From contig BLAL01000050.1 in assembly GCA_015698045.1 (NCBI GenBank), positions 62,001-126,000 on the forward strand: a stretch of DNA of 64,000 bases. Reading direction: 5' to 3'. Origin of the DNA: Rhizophagus clarus. Its lineage: Eukaryota > Glomeromycota > Glomeromycetes > Glomerales > Glomeraceae. A program made the translations under genes and the position numbers. How positions within the stretch are numbered: the first letter of the stretch is position 1; every line of letters begins with the position of its first letter. Shown here piece by piece: positions 23,861 to 34,909 of the stretch. The notes below the pieces were generated by a model. That model searched no databases. It saw nothing but the letters and a program-made list of their open reading frames with translations, and was not told where the DNA came from.

Positions 23861-24010
23861 ATTTCAAAGTTCAGTTTATAGTATTCATCTGGCAACTTAT
23901 AAAAAGTAAAGAAAAAATGTTAGAAATATTTCTAATAAAATAAATACCCTTTCCCACCTCTCTCATTTGCCTCAATTTCAAAGTCCAGTTTGTAATATTC
24001 GTCTGGTATC
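23861..24010 (-). repeat. Micro-exon-like array D, right part (2 units)
   Basis: On the minus strand, 23,971-24,010 follows TTTTTTATAG and 23,861-23,895 follows TTTTTATAAG; they end before GCAAAT and GTAAGA respectively. The first encodes IPDEYYKLDFEIE and the second LPDEYYKLNFE in the matching frame. This is the continuation of the 16.5-kb array, displaced by hAT1. Confidence 0.6.
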
Positions 24011-24019
24011 CTATAAAAA

Positions 24020-25424
24020 AAAATAATTTTTTTTTTAAAAAAAATTGAATAAGTTTTTTTTTTAAAAAAAAAAAAAATTGGCTTTAAATAACTGAAAATA
24101 AGATAAAAAAAATGGAAAGTTAAAAACTAATCATTTTTTTATTTTGTAAGTCATAAGTCAATTTTTGAGTTCTGATCTTTTTCTTCTTATGTAAAAATAG
24201 AAAAAAAAAATTATTTTTTTTTTAATAAAAAAAAAATTATCAATAATTTTATCAGACTAATCAGAATCTTACCAATCATATAATATACTATATCAAAATG
24301 TCAAAACAGTTTTGATAATTTTGACATGTCAAAACTCTTTAGTTTTGGCAGGCAACTTTAACTACACTTATGATTTTTGGTATCAAAAATTGATTATTCA
24401 TTCTCAGTCTTGACTTTATTTAAACCTGATTTTTCAGAGGATAATTTTAATCATTTTGTTATTAGTTTACCTTTTGATTAATATTTTAATAAATCCAATA
24501 TTTGATTAGAATCAACTAATACTCCTTTATATTATAAAAAACTCAATTATTATTTGCAATTATTTTTCTTCTTATCAAATCTTCTTGTTGTCTAATTGAT
24601 TTTGTTTAAATTAATTGAACTTCTCTTCTTTGTTATATTCTTTTATAAACTAAATTAGTTCATTATCATCATCTTAAATTGCAAATTGAATCATCTTTTT
24701 AGTTTTACCTATTAAAGTACCAAATTTCAGTTGTTTTTGTAATAGTTACTCAAAATAGTTTTCTAAAAGATTATTTACAATATATTTTTGCATAAATTCC
24801 AAAGTGATTTGTGTATCATTTTTATTATTTTGGCAATGTCTTATTATTATTTTATTAGAAAAGATATCACTTGAAGTGATATATTCGTTTTTATACTAAC
24901 ATTTGGAAATTAACATCAAATAAAAATATACTTTAGGAGTTTCAACAAACACTTTAAAAAAATGTTTGCATATAATACCATATATAATAAGCATAAAACA
25001 AGTGCATAAATATTCTCAGGTATTAAGCAAAATTACATGTTAATAGTACTTAATTTGGATAATTATAATAAGAGACTTTTCAAATTTCTAAAATATCATC
25101 TAAGTTAACTATTGAAATCAAGGATTTTAAGTCAAGTTTCTAATCCTTATCAACTTCAGTAAGAGTTTCAATAGAATCATCTACTTCTTTACCAAAAAAA
25201 AAGGTTCAAATGAATTATTATCAGATGTTGAAATTTTGAAAAATAGTATTTGATATATATAATAGCAGGACAGTAGCAGGATCCCAAACAATATATATAT
25301 AGATTAAATGAAAATTTCAAAATTTACTACAAATTATTCTAAACAAACTTTTATTATAACCTTTGAATTTTTTATTTTGCTAAGCAATTTGTTTTATGAC
25401 ATATATTTAAGATCCCAAATTATA
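24020..25424. other. AT-rich non-coding stretch
   Basis: No ORF, RNA gene or element end could be supported. Homopolymer-rich at 24,030-24,240. Confidence 0.35.
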
Positions 25425-25534
25425 TACAGTGGCTTACAAAAATAACGTATCATTTAAAAATTAATTTTTAATTATATGTATTGATGTCAAAATTAAAGCC
25501 AATCAAAATAAAATTTAAAATGTAGATTATTTAA

Positions 25535-26237
25535 TTGCCGATCTGCATGTGATCGATAGAATTTACATAGTAAAATGTGGCGATATGTTAATTAATAAAA
25601 AAAATGCCATTTGAAATCTCTGTTTCTTCAAGAGACAACAATATCAAATACATATATAACTCCAAAAAAACTTATTGCAACTGGTACTATTATGTCAGAA
25701 CTTCATTAATATGGTCATATTTATATGACTTGTTTATTATTTTTTAGGGAAAAAACTCAAAATAATTATTCCTATTTTGAAATTACATTAAAATATAAAA
25801 AAAGTCCTTATTATTTATATATTTTATTATATTCATATTTTTTTACAAACTGGACATATTTGTGAAAGAAAAGGAGATATAGTAGTATATAGTGTTATTA
25901 AAAATGTAATAGTTGACAGAAATAATAATCAAAAAAGGTCTTATAAGCGTCAAAAAAAAATTTAAAAGGTAGAAATCATTTATACTATAGAAGCAAAATA
26001 CTATAAAATCTCCATTTCCTACATATAAAACTTTATAAACTGCAAAGAAAAAAAAACTTTTTATAAAAAATTTTTTTTCTAGGATCTTAAATGTATATTG
26101 CAGGTATTAAATTATGCAATTGTATAACAATATGGTTGCATTTTATTTGATATAAAAATATGATTAATATGGCTTATATATAAATATTACGTCGCATTTT
26201 ATTATATAAATTCTATCGATTACATGCAAATTGGCAA
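25535..26237. mobile_element. Nested MITE 1 in the left fold-back arm
   Basis: The ends TTGCCGATCTGCATGTGATC and, inverted, TTGCCAATTTGCATGTAATC are terminal inverted repeats of more than 30 bp. Target duplication is TTAA (25,531-25,534 and 26,238-26,241); TA with one extra base in the repeat is equally consistent. The other arm of the fold-back reads straight through at this point. Length 703 bp, no ORF. Confidence 0.8.
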
Positions 26238-26550
26238 TTAATATGTAAACTACCAGAATATGCTAAAATTTAATGTAAATCAATTGGTTAATTTTTTTAT
26301 GTACATCACATTTCATCAAAAAACAGGATGCATTACTTTTGTGGTTTTTATATTTTTTAATAAATTTAGCATTTTACAAAAAATTAATTATATGTTTTAT
26401 TATAAATTAAATAATAGATAAATATTAAATATTTCAAATTATTAAAAAAAATATTATTTTAATAGTTTATTAATTAATTTTATTTAAATAGTATATTTAG
26501 TAATTATTGTATTAATATATATAAAATTATAAGATTAATACTAATATAAT

Positions 26551-28216
26551 TAAAGCTCTGCATAAGCCGGCTCAAGTCAAGCTACAGTCTGGCTTGGCTT
26601 GGCTTAAAAAAAAAAATTCTGGCTTGAGCCAAAATGAGTCAAGCCACAAAAAATCTTGGCTCAATTCATTCAAGCCAAGCTGAACCATGAAAAATTCTGG
26701 CTCAAGTTAAGTTGAGCTTGAGCTGACTCAAGCTGTCTCAAGCTTTATTATCAAAAAAAAAGCTGAAACTAGGTATTTTTATATGTAAAGTTATAAAAAA
26801 AAAACACCAGAACTAATAGTCCTGGCCTTTCTATTCATAAAATTGAAAAAAAAATGCCAAAACTAATGGTCCTAGCAGAACCCCGAATAATACTAATATA
26901 ACTCACATACAGGTTTGCGTAAAGTTTATATGAAATTACTTTTTAAACCTACAAATTGAGTTTGCGTAAATCGGTTAATTTGGAAGTAACTCATATATTA
27001 TATTTGCGTAGAATTTATAATAGATATACGTGGATTTATTTTTAAAAAATACTAATTTTGGTAAATTAAATTACTCGATATTTACTAAAATTTATTTTAT
27101 TTTATTTATTTTTTCACTTTTTTCAGTATTTTATATCAAATTTATTTATTTTTATTATTCTTTTTCAGTTTTTAATACCCTAATTCCAAAAGTCTAGTCA
27201 TGTTTTTCGCCTGGCAACACTACAAAAAATAAAAAAAAATCAATAACTTAATTAGTTAAAAAAAAGAACAATGAAAGACACTTCACCCACCCTTCCTTAC
27301 CTTAATTCCAAAAGTCTGGTCATGCTTTTCGTCTGGTAACACTACAAAAAATAAAAAAAAAACAATTAATTAGTTAAAAAAATACCAAAAAACACTTCCC
27401 TCACCCTCCCTTATCTTAATTCTAAAAGTCTAGTCATGCTTTTTGTCTGGCAACACTACAAAAAGTAAAAAAAGTTAATACATAATTATTTAAAAAAAAT
27501 AACGAAACACCTCCCCAACCCTTCCTTACCTTAATTTCAAAAGTCTGGTCGTGCTTTTTATCTGGCAACACTACAAAAAATAAAATAAAAAAATAATTAA
27601 TTAATTAGTTAAAAAAATATCGAAAAATACTTCTCCAACCCTCCCTTACCTTAATTCCAAAAGTCTAATCATGCCTTTTGTTTGGCAACATTACAAAAAA
27701 TAAAAATAAAAAATAAATAATTAATTAGTTAAAAAAAATACTGAAAAACACTTTTCACCTTCTTTTACTTTAATTCTAAAAGTCCAGTCATGCTTTTCAT
27801 CTGGCAACATTACAAAAATAAACTGATAAATGATTAAAAAAAAGATCAGATATTTGGATTATCTGATTAGATCGGCAAGCCAAATGACCTTGCCTTTATA
27901 CCAAATAATTCGTTATAGCGTTAACGGCATTTTGTATTATAAAATCACAAAAAAAAACGCTGAAACTATTGGTACTGGCGTTTTTTACATATAAATTGTA
28001 AAAAATTGCCGAGCTTGGTCTGACTCATGAGTCAGCTTGAGCTTTTCAAGCCAAGCTCACTGCCAGCTTGAGTTTATCAAGCTAAGCCTAATATCTGACT
28101 TAAGCTTTTTCAAGCTGGCTTGTGAGCCACTAAGCCAATTTAATCATGACTTGGCTTGGCTCAGCTTGAAAAGCTTGAGCCAGCTTGTAAGCTGGCTTAG
28201 CTCATATGGAGCTTTA
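26551..28216. mobile_element. Nested non-autonomous hAT-like element carrying micro-exon array A
   Basis: Inverted termini start TAAAGCTCTGCATAAGCCGG (left) and TAAAGCTCCATATGAGCTAA (right, inverted). They are followed by arms rich in GGCTTGGCTT/CAAGCCAAGC words that are themselves palindromic. Target duplication AATATAAT is perfect (26,543-26,550; 28,217-28,224), and the intact site is visible in the other fold-back arm. It has no transposase. It contains six tandem micro-exon-like units on the minus strand (27,180-27,810). Length 1,666 bp. Confidence 0.9.
27180..27810 (-). repeat. Micro-exon-like array A, six units of 114-120 bp
   Basis: On the minus strand each unit has a T-tract ending TTTTTTGTAG, a 41-nt segment (for example 27,301-27,341, 27,415-27,455, 27,530-27,570) and then GTAAGGAAGGG. 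The remaining interval contains TAACTAATTAATT, a branch-point-like word, before the next T-tract. The 41-nt segment encodes LPDEKHDQTFGIK in one frame. Two units have lost a splice dinucleotide (donor ATAAGG at 27,411; acceptor AA at 27,691). Because 41 is not a multiple of three, serial inclusion would shift frame. Confidence 0.65.
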
Positions 28217-28359
28217 AATATAATTATAAAATATAAAAAATATATATATTTTTTATGATAAAATTATTATAATTTTTTAATAAGTGAATTTTTTTAAAAA
28301 AATTTCACAATGATCAGATTCGTAGATCAGAAATAATTAATTATTAAAGATTAATAATA

Positions 28360-29203
28360 TAGTCAACTCCTTTTATAGTCACCTCCATTATAGTTACATT
28401 ATCCTATATAGTCACCTTAGTTAAGTGTCCCAAATTTTCATATATAAAAACTATTGTTTATAGTCACAAACTACCTATAGTCACTATTACATCTTTTTTT
28501 AAAAATTTTATATATATATGATTATAAAAAGATATTTATCAAAATATAATTATTCTATAATCTAATGATCGGATTTATATGATCTTTAGCTCATTAGGTT
28601 CATCTCATTGAAAGGAATCAGATGGTAGTAATTTTATAATGATTGGATTAATATTGACTGAGAAATTCGATTTTAAAGACCAAATTAGCATTTTATACAT
28701 GAAAAATTTGCGTAACATTAAATATTTTGATTGTATTTTAATTACTATGGGATCTAGTGATCAGATTTTAATGATCTTAGGCTCATTAGAATCGTCTCGT
28801 CGAGAGGAAGCCAATGGTAATAATTTTATAATGATTGGATTAATATTGACTGAGAAATTCGATTTTAAACACTAAATCAGCATTTTTTATATATAAAATT
28901 CGTGTAATATTAAATATTTTAACTGTATTTTAATTATTACAGGTTCTAGTGATCAGATTTTAATGATCTTAGACTTATTAGAATCGTCTCATCGAGAGGA
29001 ATCTAATGGCTATAAATCTATAATAATCGGAATAAAATTGACAAAATTACTATGATGTGAATATTTAACTAAAATTATAACAATTTATAATTCTAGCCAA
29101 AATTACTGATTTAATTATAAGATTTTATTGCTTATAGTCACATCTCATTATAGTCACCAAATATAGACTGTCCCAAATGTGTGACTATAGAGAGAGTTGA
29201 CTG
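28360..29203. mobile_element. Nested Tc1/mariner-like non-autonomous element
   Basis: The left end TAGTCAACTCCTTTTATAGT and inverted right end CAGTCAACTCTCTCTATAGT match apart from a C-to-T change at the first base. TA flanks both sides, and the opposite arm of the fold-back preserves the empty TA site. Inside, a block of about 178 bp (AGTGATCAGATTTTAATGAT, CATTAGAATCGTCTCGTCGA, TTTTATAATGATTGGATTAA) is repeated 2-3 times. Small ORFs in it are repeat artefacts. Confidence 0.85.
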
Positions 29204-29936
29204 TAATTATTATTTTATATATAAAAAAATGTTTTACTAAATAACTCTGCACCTAGTGATTATAGAAAGTTAAAATATAGCAAGTCAGATTCGTCTCATC
29301 AAGACAATTTCAACGGTAGTTGTTTCATAGTTCTAGATGTGATGTAGCATGAGTTACATATGAAACATTACTGTACTGCATCATATATATATATATAATA
29401 TAGTTTACTGTGCCTTATAGACATTTTGATATCTATCTTCTTATCCAGTGATCGTAAAAAGCTGAATTATAGCTCATTAGAATCGTCTCAATGAGACGAT
29501 TCTAATGGTAGTTATATCATATTTTTTTGGCTTGATAGATAAGGAGATAGAGTTTAAATGTTTATGTGGCATAGTAAACTATATTATATATGATGCAATA
29601 CAGTAATGCTTCATATGTAACTTATATTACATTGCACCTAGAATCATAAAACAACTACCATTGGAATTGACTTGATGAGACGAATCTGACTAATTATATT
29701 TTAACTTTCTATAATTATTGGGTGCAGAGTTATTTAGTAAAACATTTTTTTATATATAAAATAATAATTATTATTAATCTTTAACAATTAATTATTTTTG
29801 ATCTACGAATCTGATCATTGTGAAATTTTTTTAAAAAAATTCTCTTGTTAAAAAATTATAATAATTTATCATAAAAAATATATATATTTTTTATATTTTA
29901 TAATTATATTAATATTAATCTTATAATTTTATATAT

Positions 29937-30092
29937 GGGGCCTTTGCAATAGAAAGGTACAAAATTCAAAAAAAAAATAAAAATTTAATTAATATTAAAT
30001 TTACACTTATTTTGATATAAAAAACATAATTAGCATATAAAGTAAATTTAAAAATTTTTTTGAGTTTCGTACCTTTCTATTGTAAAGATCCC
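29937..30092. mobile_element. Nested 156-bp MITE in the right fold-back arm
   Basis: Ends GGGGCCTTTGCAATAGAAAG and, inverted, GGGATCTTTACAATAGAAAG, sharing AATAGAAAGGTAC. It interrupts the ATATATATA site that is intact in the left arm; the AT repeat makes the exact target duplication uncertain (about 4 bp or more). Confidence 0.75.
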
Positions 30093-30481
30093 ATATATTA
30101 ATACAATAATTACTAAATATACTATTTAAATAAAATTAATTAATAAACTATTAAAATAATATTTTTTTTAATAATTTGGAATATTTAATATTTATCTATT
30201 ATTTAATTTATAATAAAATATATAATTAATTTTTTGTAAAATGCTAAATTTATTAAAAAATATAAAAATTACAAAAGTAATGCATCCTGTTTTTTAATGA
30301 AATGTGATGTACATAAAAAAATTAACCAATTGATTTACATTAAATTTTAGCATATTCTGGTAGTTTACATATTAAATAATCTACATTTTAAATTTTATTT
30401 TGATTGGCTTTAATTTTGATATCAATACATGTGATTAAAAATTAATTTTTAAATAATACGTTATTTTTGTGAACCACTGTA

Positions 30482-32022
30482 TAGCTGATATAAATTACAT
30501 TAAAATATTCCCACAAGGATGCAACATAGATCTCTTTACCGATAGTCAAAATGCTATTGACATTGTTCAAAAACTTTCTACTACTCCTTTTATATCTCCT
30601 CAAGATTTCTTTACGTTATCTAATAACAATACTATTTAGAACAACATACATCATCTTCTTCATTTTAAAAACATAACTATTTGTTTTAGAAAAGTTAAAG
30701 CACACACAAATAATTTTTTTAATAATCACATTGATCACTTATGCTGACAAGCACATCATGATCAAAATCTGATGTTAATTATCAAACATCATTTTTTTAC
30801 TAATATATCTTTTCTTTCTTATTGGGATTCCTTACCTATTGAACAAAGATTCTGTAATTTTGTTAAAAATTTTAACAATTGTCATAATTTTATTTCCTTC
30901 TTTTCTCTTCCTCAGAACAGGAAATATACTTCTAACATTGATTGGAAAATATCTCTTTATATATTCCACAACAATAAGGACGTTCAATTTACAAGTTTCG
31001 AATAACACAACTAAAAACTTTTTAAGTACAAATTGTTAGCTGAACAACTCCCAGTACTCAAAAAGACTAAACATTAATTTTACGCTGTATATGGAGATAC
31101 TAATTGCTTTCTGTGTCAAGATTTTAAAAAAACTTTTCATCACATTTGGACTTGCTCATATCATAAACACTCTTTATTGAAAACTTATAATAACTTTAAG
31201 AATTATATCTTGAATGTTATCCTTAGTCTCCACACACATCTATTGATTTCAGATTTATCCTTTGATTTCGATTCTTTGAACTTTTACAATAACTTATCAG
31301 ATATTACCAAATTTTCATTCATCAACATCATAAAAGGTTTAGTTCCATTTTCACTTTGCTTTTTTCTTGAACAATATTTATCTCATTCTCAAATTATTAT
31401 AACATTAGAAAAAGCTTTTGAGAACTTATATGATAATTTTCTTACAATCTGAAAAGACTGCTGTTCAACTTTTTCTACTGCAGAATCTGCCTTAGAAATT
31501 ACGTGTCATATGAAATATCTTAATCATTATAAGATTAAATTTAATACTGAATTTAATTTTCATTTTCATTTTTAGATGATTTTAATTTTTTAGATACTTT
31601 TGATTTTAATGATTTTATTTCTTCTTTTATTAGATATAATATAAAATACATAGATTATTATACCTATAGAGTTACTTAACTGCTCGATTTTAAATCTTTT
31701 TACTTAAATTTACATTAATGTAGCTTTTATGCTTGCTTTGTTTTTACTTATTACCTTTTTCTTTTTTTGGGGGTTTTTTGGATTATGTTCGTGAGTTGGG
31801 TTGAGTGTTACAGTTTTCTACCCTTTAAAGAAAATTGGGATTTATTATCTAGCAGAGTCACCTAGTTTCAATTGGGCGTTAGTAACATAGTATAGTTTAA
31901 TTGTTTCGTAGTTGATTATAATTCATGTAATATGTATTCTTACTATAGACTTACCCTTTGGGTATTTAATGTAATCTCATGTATTTTGCATTATTTTGTT
32001 AATAAAATAAAATAAAATAAAA
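30482..32022 (+). pseudogene. LINE (non-LTR retrotransposon) 3' end: RNase H, zinc knuckle, 3' UTR and tail
   Basis: The frame starts mid-protein with FPQGCNIDLFTDSQNAIDIV (RNase H active-site TDS) and, after a TAG, KVKAHTNNFFNNHID (the AHxxxxxN...D signature). Further on is CFLCQDFKKTFHHIWTCSYH, a C-x2-C-x7-H-x4-C knuckle seen near the C-terminus of LINE ORF2 proteins. Five or more stops (mostly TAA at likely Gln) interrupt it. After the ORF come a 3' UTR with G-rich and T-rich blocks and a tail of AAAAT repeats at 32,003-32,022, a typical LINE end. It is 5'-truncated exactly where the fold-back element ends, so the reverse transcriptase domain is missing from the window. Confidence 0.75.
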
Positions 32023-34560
32023 TTACATTAAAATAATTTATAAATTTAAAAATCAAATATAAATAGATTTCAATATGACAAATAATTTAAATAATTTTAT
32101 TTAAATATAAAAAAATAATTTAATTATAATAAATATATAGTTATAGTAAATTAATTTTTTATATTATTGTGAAAAAAAATTATGAAAATTGATTCACTAA
32201 ACATCAATAAATTAATAATATAAAATGATATACTAGTGATCAAAACTTCAGAATTTTTAATTTTAATTAATATTAATATGATATTAATATATTATTATTA
32301 TTTTAAAAATAGTTTTAAAATTTAGAAATTAGTATTGTTATAAAAATGCAATTTTTCTATAAATATTATTATATTTAGATTTATAAAAATTAAAATATAA
32401 ATTATTGCCAACCCTTCTAAACAACTTCTTAAAGTTAACAAATTGATTTAAAATAAAAAAAATTACACTTTAAAATTAAAATCACTTAAACAATAAATAA
32501 TTAAATGTATAAAAATTAATTGCATTTTACGAGTATTAATCCAATCATCCTAAAATTTTTACTGTAGGTAGATTCGATCCTGCTGAACAATTTTACTTAG
32601 TAAAAAAAATAATTTCATTTAATCAAAGTGGTGAAATCACATTCTGAAGTTGCAAAACAGATTTTTACAAAAAAATTGATAATACAAAAATAGCCAATAC
32701 TTCACAAATATTAGTCCAATCATTATAAAAATTTATATGCAGGTAGATTTAACATCACTAAAAATCTTTTTAAATATAAAAAAATAATTTTATTTGGCCA
32801 AAGTGATGTTATTATATCCTGAAATTAAAAGAGAAAAAAAATTTTTTGGAATTAGTACTGTTTAAAAAATATAAGAATCATAAAAATTAAAATACAAATA
32901 CTTTTTACACTGCTAAACAACTTACTTAAACATAAAAAGGTAATTTTATTTGTCCAAAATTCATTTTATATATAAGTAAAATTAGTAAACAAAAAATAAA
33001 AATGTGAGAATATTATTATAAAAACATGATTTTTTTATAAATATTAAATATAATATTGTGTTTATAAAATTAAAATGTGTAAAATAATAGAAAAGAAATA
33101 TCAGTTTAAAAAAATTTTTTGTAAAAAAATTTTTTTGATATATGTGTGAAATTAAAATTTTCTATATATATATGAAAATCTTTATTATACAAATAAGGGA
33201 TTTTATTACACAAATATAATTATTGAGCTGAAATAAAAATAAGTTTAATTACGCATTTAAATATCTAACCAACTAAAAATTTTATACTAAAATAAGTAAA
33301 TAAAAGTCTTACATAGGATTTTTTTTTCATATAATTATTAAGCAAATTTAAATCTAATATATTTATATATTGTTTAGAGTTTTATGATAGCATACAGATT
33401 AACACATCTGTTTATAATGCATATCATGAATTGGGTAAATGGGTATTTTTTCATAATAATATCAATGTCTTTAAAAAATAATTGAATAATAAAAGATTGC
33501 ATATATTGTAATATTAAGGATTTTTAAATTAAATAATGATTATTAATCAATTCAAATTTCAGCTGATTTTTAATTGATTCTTGAACTTATGAAAAAGAAA
33601 AGCTTGATTCTGTATCAATGTATTTTTTGATTTTACACATTATGTAGACTGTATTCCTGTTGTAAAATACCTTGATGTAAAATATTTTACCCATATATGT
33701 TTTCTATTTAATAGCATCGTAGTTATATATTTTTCTCCTATTTCATATTTTTTAACTATACCTACAGATTAGCATTCAAATACATTTTTATAATGAAAGC
33801 ATTAAATTACCTTAAAATTTTTAAGAAACTCTTAATAAAAAAATGATCTTAAGTATAAACGAAGATTTTTAAAAGGTTTTAATAAAGATGGTATAAATAT
33901 TATATATGATGGATTTCTGAAAATACTGTAGAAATGGCTGCAACTATGGCAGAATCAGTATTAGTGATAAATGTTAGTGGAAGAATTTTATATGTTTTAA
34001 GACAACATCAAAATAACCATTTATAAGATTTTTATTTTTTATTCATAGGTCAAAATATAAAAAATCTGTTACCAATTGGTCATATGGCTGATTGGTGACT
34101 GATAGAAAACTGGTTAATTATCTATTAATGGCTAATTCTTTCAATCTAATACCAATTGGTCATTAATCAAATATAAATTCTAAATCAACTATTAACTAAT
34201 CATATGACTGATTGATAATTGATTAGTGTACAGTTAAAATTTATAAGCTTAATTTAATTTTAATTGATGAAATTTATAATTATAATTTTACCTATTTTTC
34301 ATTTTATTATTAAAAAATTAAATGTAAATTTTGACTTTAATATATAAATTCTCAAATAATCATTTACCAGTTACCAATTTGTCACTAATCAACCATATCA
34401 GATTAATACTTGATTGGTTGCTAATTAGTATATGACTTTTATAACCAGATTAATTAATATAGTAATTGGTATCGCTAAACAAATTAATAATTTTTTTTAT
34501 AGATTTGGCAAAATCTAGTTTGTAAATTTATCCAATAACTCTAAAGAAGAAAAGTTAGAA
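32023..34560. other. Long AT-rich non-coding stretch
   Basis: No gene visible. At 34,060-34,470 words such as ACCAATTGGTCATATGGCTG, GATTGGTNACTGATTAG and inverted versions recur, hinting at an old inverted-repeat element. The rest is simple AT-rich sequence. Confidence 0.4.
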
Positions 34561-34577
34561 ATAATAAATGCAATTCT

Positions 34578-34625
34578 CCTCTCTATTTACCTCAATTCTA
34601 GAGTCTGATGACTGGTATATAATAA
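34578..34625 (-). other. Solitary micro-exon-like unit
   Basis: The minus strand reads TATATACCAGTCATCAGACT, then CTAGAATTGAG followed by GTAAATAGAGAGG. This is the same donor context and 3' end (AATTGAG) as unit 23,971-24,010, but single and without a clean acceptor. Confidence 0.35.
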
Positions 34626-34909
34626 GATAAACTTGTTTATATTTTCAAATCTGTGATATTTGTATATTTGTAAATAAATTGTAATTATATATAGTAACTA
34701 TATAATATAATAGTATCTGCATAATGAAATTATAGTAAATATATAGTTATTGCATATTAAGAAAATTAAGTTTCTGTAATGTTTCTCATATTACATATAT
34801 TCTTAAACATCACAAATTTTTTTTATTATAATTTTTAAAAATAATTGGTTTTTTTTTAAAAAATTATTTAATTTATAAAATATTTAATAATTAATACACA
34901 AATATTTAT

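Larger units (their letters stand above)
25427..30479. mobile_element. Tc1/mariner-like fold-back (palindromic) element with four nested insertions
   Basis: Ends are CAGTGGCTTACAAAAATAAC and, inverted, CAGTGGTTCACAAAAATAAC, flanked by TA on both sides, as for Tc1/mariner. The identity between arms continues inward to a centre at about 29,491 (GTCTCA-a-TGAGAC). After removing four inserted elements (25,535-26,237; 26,551-28,216; 28,360-29,203; 29,937-30,092), each arm is about 830 bp. Each insertion is confirmed by the uninterrupted sequence in the opposite arm. There is no transposase ORF. It would form a very long hairpin as single-stranded DNA or RNA. Confidence 0.85.

Noticed and set aside
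28639..28875. 78-codon frame
   Set aside because: Falls in the internal 178-bp tandem repeat of a non-autonomous element and simply repeats part of itself.
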